Below the pieces are notes generated by a model. It was given only the letters and a program-made list of their open reading frames with translations. It had not been told where the DNA came from and did not search any database. A DNA stretch of 8,750 nt from Nitrospinota bacterium (GTDB lineage Bacteria; Nitrospinota_A; JADGAW01): positions 1 through 8,750 of the forward strand of contig JADGAW010000081.1 in NCBI GenBank assembly GCA_015231815.1, read 5' to 3'. Below, one piece after another: positions 6,287-8,750 of this stretch (position 1 is its first letter; each line of letters begins with the position of its first letter). The position numbers were made by a program, and so were the translations under genes.

Positions 6287-7492
6287 ATGCCATTTGATAA
6301 TTTAGAAGATGCAATAGAAGACTTTAAAAACGGCAAGATGATTATTCTTGTTGATGATGAAGATCGTGAAAATGAAGGCGACCTTGTTTGCGCCGCCGAA
6401 ACAATTACTCCGGAAAAAGTAAACTTTATGGCAACACATGGTCGAGGCTTAATTTGCCTGACTCTGGAGGGTGATAAATGCCAACAACTTGGACTCGACC
6501 TTATGGTTGGAGATAATACAGCTCCATACCAAACAGCATTTACCGTTTCAATAGATGCAAAGAAAGAAACAACAACAGGCATTTCAGCCAGTGACAGGTC
6601 AAACACCATTTTGAAATCAATTCAACCTGATGCTGTCGAATCGGATTTTGTAAAGCCAGGCCATATTTTTCCCTTAAGAGCCGTTGAAGGAGGTGTCCTT
6701 GTACGTGCCGGGCAAACAGAAGGCTCAGTTGACCTTTGTAAAGCTGCTGGTTTAGCTCCGGCAGGAGTTATTTGCGAAATTATGAACGATGACGGAACGA
6801 TGGCAAGGGTTCCTGATTTACTGAAATACAAAAAGAAACATAACCTTAAAATGGTTACCGTAAAGGATTTAATTGAATATCGGATTGATAGAGAGTCCTT
6901 AATTTCAAGGGTTGCTGAAGCAAATCTCCCTACTGAATACGGAGAGTTCAAAATTGTTGCCTTTGAATCCAAGTACGATAAAATCACTCACATTGCCTTA
7001 ATAAAAGGTGATATACAAATGGATGATGTTCCCCTTGTTCGCGTTCATTCCCAATGTCTTACAGGAGATGTTTTTCACTCAATGAGATGTGACTGTGGAG
7101 ACCAGCTTCATGCTGCTCTCGAAATGATTAGCAAAGAAAAAAAAGGAGTTTTGCTTTACCTTTTTCAAGAGGGAAGAGGCATTGGACTTATTAATAAAAT
7201 TAAAGCATATGCTTTGCAGGATGGTGGGCATGACACTGTTCAGGCAAATGAGGAGCTGGGTTTTAAACCCGACTTACGTGAATATGGCATTGGAGCTCAA
7301 ATTCTTGCCAACATTGGACTTGAAAGAATTCGACTTCTCACCAATAATCCCAGAAAAATTGTTGGACTCGAAGGATACCACCTCAAACTGGTTGAAAGAG
7401 TTCCCCTTCACATTGCAGCACATGACAAAAATGAGCATTACTTAAAGACCAAACAGCAAAAGCTAGGGCATCTCATGGAAAACATATTTTGA
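6287..7492 (+). CDS. ribBA: Bifunctional 3,4-dihydroxy-2-butanone-4-phosphate synthase / GTP cyclohydrolase II
   Basis: This 401-residue fusion opens both branches of riboflavin synthesis. The N-terminal RibB half (1-200) turns ribulose 5-phosphate into DHBP and formate: DDEDRENEGDL at 23-33 carries the acidic metal/substrate residues, followed by GRGLICL at 52-58, TGISASDRS at 97-105 and GHIFPLRA at 125-132. The C-terminal RibA half (about 210-401) opens GTP: Zn ligands C257, C268 and C270 keep the exact E. coli spacing, followed by FQEGRGIGL at 293-301, DLREYGIGAQIL at 329-340 and LLTNNPRKI at 350-358. All expected RibA motifs are present. In the RibB half the usual GHTEA reads GQTEG, so a conserved His is Gln143. 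ribH follows after 85 bases. ATG 6287 has no SD, and the gene is probably read through from mlaA. Confidence 0.97.
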   Translation: MPFDNLEDAIEDFKNGKMIILVDDEDRENEGDLVCAAETITPEKVNFMATHGRGLICLTLEGDKCQQLGLDLMVGDNTAPYQTAFTVSIDAKKETTTGISASDRSNTILKSIQPDAVESDFVKPGHIFPLRAVEGGVLVRAGQTEGSVDLCKAAGLAPAGVICEIMNDDGTMARVPDLLKYKKKHNLKMVTVKDLIEYRIDRESLISRVAEANLPTEYGEFKIVAFESKYDKITHIALIKGDIQMDDVPLVRVHSQCLTGDVFHSMRCDCGDQLHAALEMISKEKKGVLLYLFQEGRGIGLINKIKAYALQDGGHDTVQANEELGFKPDLREYGIGAQILANIGLERIRLLTNNPRKIVGLEGYHLKLVERVPLHIAAHDKNEHYLKTKQQKLGHLMENIF

Positions 7493-7516
7493 CTTTTACC
7501 ATATTTCCTATATAAT
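7489..7516 (+). promoter_or_regulatory. Sigma-70-type promoter for ribH (and probably nusB)
   Basis: TTGACT at 7489-7494 and a perfect TATAAT at 7511-7516 are separated by 16 bases. The -35 element overlaps the ribBA stop codon (7490-7492). Transcription would start near 7523, giving a leader of about 55 bases ahead of ribH. It is the best promoter match in the window. Confidence 0.7.
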
Positions 7517-7568
7517 CTCTAACATTTTCAATAACTTAATAAAAACCTTAACGGTTCTCTAACCTTTT

Positions 7569-7573
7569 GGAGG
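7569..7573 (+). promoter_or_regulatory. Strong ribosome binding site of ribH
   Basis: GGAGG ends four bases before the ribH ATG. It stands out because the other genes here have no comparable SD, which suggests ribH is translated more strongly or independently. Confidence 0.8.
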
Positions 7574-7577
7574 AAAA

Positions 7578-8042
7578 ATGGCAACCATAATAGAATCAAA
7601 ACTTGACGCTCAAGGGTTGAAATTTGCTCTTGTTGTGAGTAGATTTAACGACTTCATTACGTCAAAACTTACTGAAGGAGCAATTGACGCACTGGTAAGA
7701 CATAACGCCAATGAAAAGGATATTTCCATAATAAAAGTTCCCGGTGCCTTCGAAATACCCTTAGCAACAAAGATGGCTGCCAATTCCCACAAATATGATG
7801 CGGTTATTTGTTTAGGTGCCTTAATTCAAGGAGCAACAGATCACTATCAGTACATTGCTTCTGAGGTAGTTAAGGGAATTGCATCTGTTTCTCTTGAAAC
7901 AGAAATCCCTGTTGTATTTGGTGTTTTAACAACAAACACGATTGAGCAGGCTGTTGAAAGAGCAGGCACTAAATCTGGAAACAAAGGTTTTGAAGCCGGA
8001 GTTACCGCCATTGAGATGGCAAACCTCAAAAAAATGCTATAA
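7578..8042 (+). CDS. ribH: 6,7-dimethyl-8-ribityllumazine synthase
   Basis: RibH condenses DHBP with 5-amino-6-ribitylaminouracil to give the lumazine that riboflavin synthase uses, so it joins the two products that start with the RibBA encoded just upstream. The 154-residue length is standard. Visible motifs are SRFNDFIT (21-28), VPGAFEIPL (54-62), GALIQGATDHYQYIA (80-94) with general-base His89, GVLTTN (115-120) and the phosphate-site segment ERAGTKSGNKG (127-137) with R128. The family usually forms icosahedral or pentameric shells; nothing here suggests otherwise. It has the only strong SD in the window (GGAGG at 7569-7573), and a sigma-70 promoter lies upstream, so it can be made independently of ribBA. 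No ribE (riboflavin synthase) or ribD is present. Confidence 0.97.
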   Translation: MATIIESKLDAQGLKFALVVSRFNDFITSKLTEGAIDALVRHNANEKDISIIKVPGAFEIPLATKMAANSHKYDAVICLGALIQGATDHYQYIASEVVKGIASVSLETEIPVVFGVLTTNTIEQAVERAGTKSGNKGFEAGVTAIEMANLKKML

Positions 8043-8045
8043 AAA

Positions 8046-8059
8046 GGAGTCTGATGTAG
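8046..8059 (+). other. SD followed by ATG-TAG start-stop after ribH
   Basis: Just past the ribH stop, GGAG (8046-8049) is followed at normal spacing by ATG (8054-8056) and immediately TAG (8057-8059). It is either a minimal start-stop element or the relic of a lost gene start. In the same frame, TTG at 8060 would give only about 11 more codons. Function is not established. Confidence 0.35.
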
Positions 8060-8078
8060 TTGTCCGGTTACAAAAAAC

Positions 8079-8091
8079 GAGAACTTTTCTC
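8079..8091 (+). repeat. Short hairpin in the ribH-nusB gap, weak terminator candidate
   Basis: GAGAA-CTT-TTCTC can fold into a five-base-pair stem. The following CTGATTTTATTATT is U-rich but interrupted, so termination would be weak. CTCCT at 8089-8093 could instead pair with AGGAG at 8045-8049. Confidence 0.3.
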
Positions 8092-8126
8092 CTGATTTTA
8101 TTATTAAGATTTACTGTTTCTGATCC

Positions 8127-8173
8127 TTGAAAGCTTTGTTCACTATATACTTGAAACACAATAGCTCACTATA
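8127..8173 (+). repeat. Imperfect tandem repeat TTGAAA-N-CACTATA upstream of nusB
   Basis: TTGAAA followed by TCACTATA occurs twice: 8127-8147 (eight-base spacer) and 8151-8173 (ten-base spacer), with three bases between copies. It ends 21 bases before nusB. The TTGAAA/TATA content looks promoter-like, but neither copy has a proper 16-18 base spacing. Confidence 0.4.
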
Positions 8174-8194
8174 ACAACTTATCCTCTTCCTAAA

Positions 8195-8722
8195 ATGTGG
8201 ACACGTAGAAAAGCCCGAATCGCAGCATTACAAACACTGTTTCAAAACGAATTTGGCCTAACTGATTCAGCAGAGAACCTTATTCATTCCTTTTGGAACG
8301 TTATTTCTCACAGTGAGATGGAAGACTTTATGCCACAGGAAGAAATTCCTGAAGAGCATAAAGAATTAATTAACATTGAAGAAATTATTGTCACCCATGA
8401 GTTAAAGGATATTGAAAACTCTCATTACTCTTTTCTCGTCGAGAAAGTTCTGTCTCAAAAAGAGGAACTGGATACCATGCTTGCAACGGTATCAAAAGCA
8501 TGGAATATCAAGCGATTTGGCAAGGTGGAAATTATTCTTATGCGTATTGCTATTATTGAGGCTCTCTACTGCGAAGATGTTCCGGTAATTTCGGCAATTG
8601 ATGAAGCAATTGAAATATCAAAATATTATGCCGATATTGACTCCTACACCTTCGTAAATGGCGTTCTCGACAAAATCCTCAAGAATAAAGCAGGAGAAAA
8701 AGAAACAATAGCTCATAAATAA
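8195..8722 (+). CDS. nusB: Transcription antitermination factor NusB
   Basis: NusB binds boxA RNA together with NusE (ribosomal protein S10) to prevent premature termination in rRNA operons. Family features are the N-terminal RRKARIAALQTLFQNEF (4-20) and the C-terminal half with NIKRFGKVEIILMRIAIIEAL (104-124), DVPVISAIDEAIEISKYY (128-145) and SYTFVNGVLDKI (150-161). At 175 residues it is longer than the usual 130 to 150. The extra length is an acidic stretch at about 36-75 (MEDFMPQEEIPEEHKE and following) between the N-terminal helices and the core, plus a short charged tail. ATG 8195 is the only start, since an in-frame TAG lies at 8162-8164. The sequence before it is pyrimidine-rich with no SD. 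The ribH-nusB order is common in bacteria. Confidence 0.95.
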   Translation: MWTRRKARIAALQTLFQNEFGLTDSAENLIHSFWNVISHSEMEDFMPQEEIPEEHKELINIEEIIVTHELKDIENSHYSFLVEKVLSQKEELDTMLATVSKAWNIKRFGKVEIILMRIAIIEALYCEDVPVISAIDEAIEISKYYADIDSYTFVNGVLDKILKNKAGEKETIAHK

Positions 8723-8750
8723 AACTGCTTTTTTCTCGTCCTTATCTTTT

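Noticed and set aside
6163..6987. Minus-strand open frames (148 and 121 codons) opposite mlaA and ribBA
   Set aside because: They are antisense to well-supported genes, are Ser/Pro-rich and have no family features.
7493..7577. FMN riboswitch in front of ribH
   Set aside because: The leader is only about 55 bases and none of the conserved RFN-element core is visible.
7942..8130. Plus-strand 62-codon frame spanning the end of ribH into the gap
   Set aside because: It overlaps ribH in another frame, has no SD and is of random-looking composition. The part beyond ribH shows no motif.
1..8750. CRISPR arrays, insertion sequences, phage or defence genes, tRNA or rRNA
   Set aside because: I found no regularly spaced repeats, transposase or integrase motifs, terminal repeats or RNA gene signatures.

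Overview
The window is AT-rich, gene-dense DNA from a Gram-negative bacterium. The evidence for Gram-negative is an MlaA/VacJ-family outer-membrane lipid-transport protein. An NtrC-type sigma-54 activator with its own cytoplasmic kinase, and the riboflavin order ribBA-ribH-nusB, fit the Deltaproteobacteria in the old broad sense or related marine lineages. That placement is an inference and cannot be fixed from 8.75 kb. Most start codons lack a clear Shine-Dalgarno (SD) sequence; ribH is the exception.

Left arm (positions 1 to 5307, all minus strand). In transcription order this arm holds a PAS/HisKA histidine kinase that probably starts at TTG, and its NtrC-family response regulator. After these come a 77-residue protein with a possible Cys/His metal site and a glycosyltransferase of the tRNA-queuosine mannosyltransferase (QTMAN/GTDC1, formerly DUF3524) family. 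Last is an ATP-grasp ligase-like protein that runs off the left edge and seems to lose its reading frame in the last 60 to 90 bases. The kinase and regulator form a complete two-component system, but I see no -24/-12 promoter in the window for it to act on. The glycosyltransferase and ATP-grasp gene are separated by about 106 bases.

Divergent gap (5308 to 5431). A plausible sigma-70 promoter faces the kinase. No convincing promoter faces mlaA.

Right arm (5432 to 8722, all plus strand). mlaA is followed 21 bases later by ribBA, the fused DHBP synthase/GTP cyclohydrolase II. A good sigma-70 promoter overlaps the ribBA stop codon and should drive ribH (lumazine synthase) and probably nusB (antitermination factor). 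RibBA supplies both riboflavin precursor branches and RibH joins their products. A 152-base gap between ribH and nusB holds an SD followed by an ATG-TAG start-stop and a short imperfect direct repeat.

Most of the window is recognisable housekeeping and regulatory content. The least understood part is the left-edge set: the QTMAN-like glycosyltransferase, the ATP-grasp protein and the 77-residue protein. I see no rRNA, tRNA, CRISPR array, insertion sequence, phage gene or strong intrinsic terminator.
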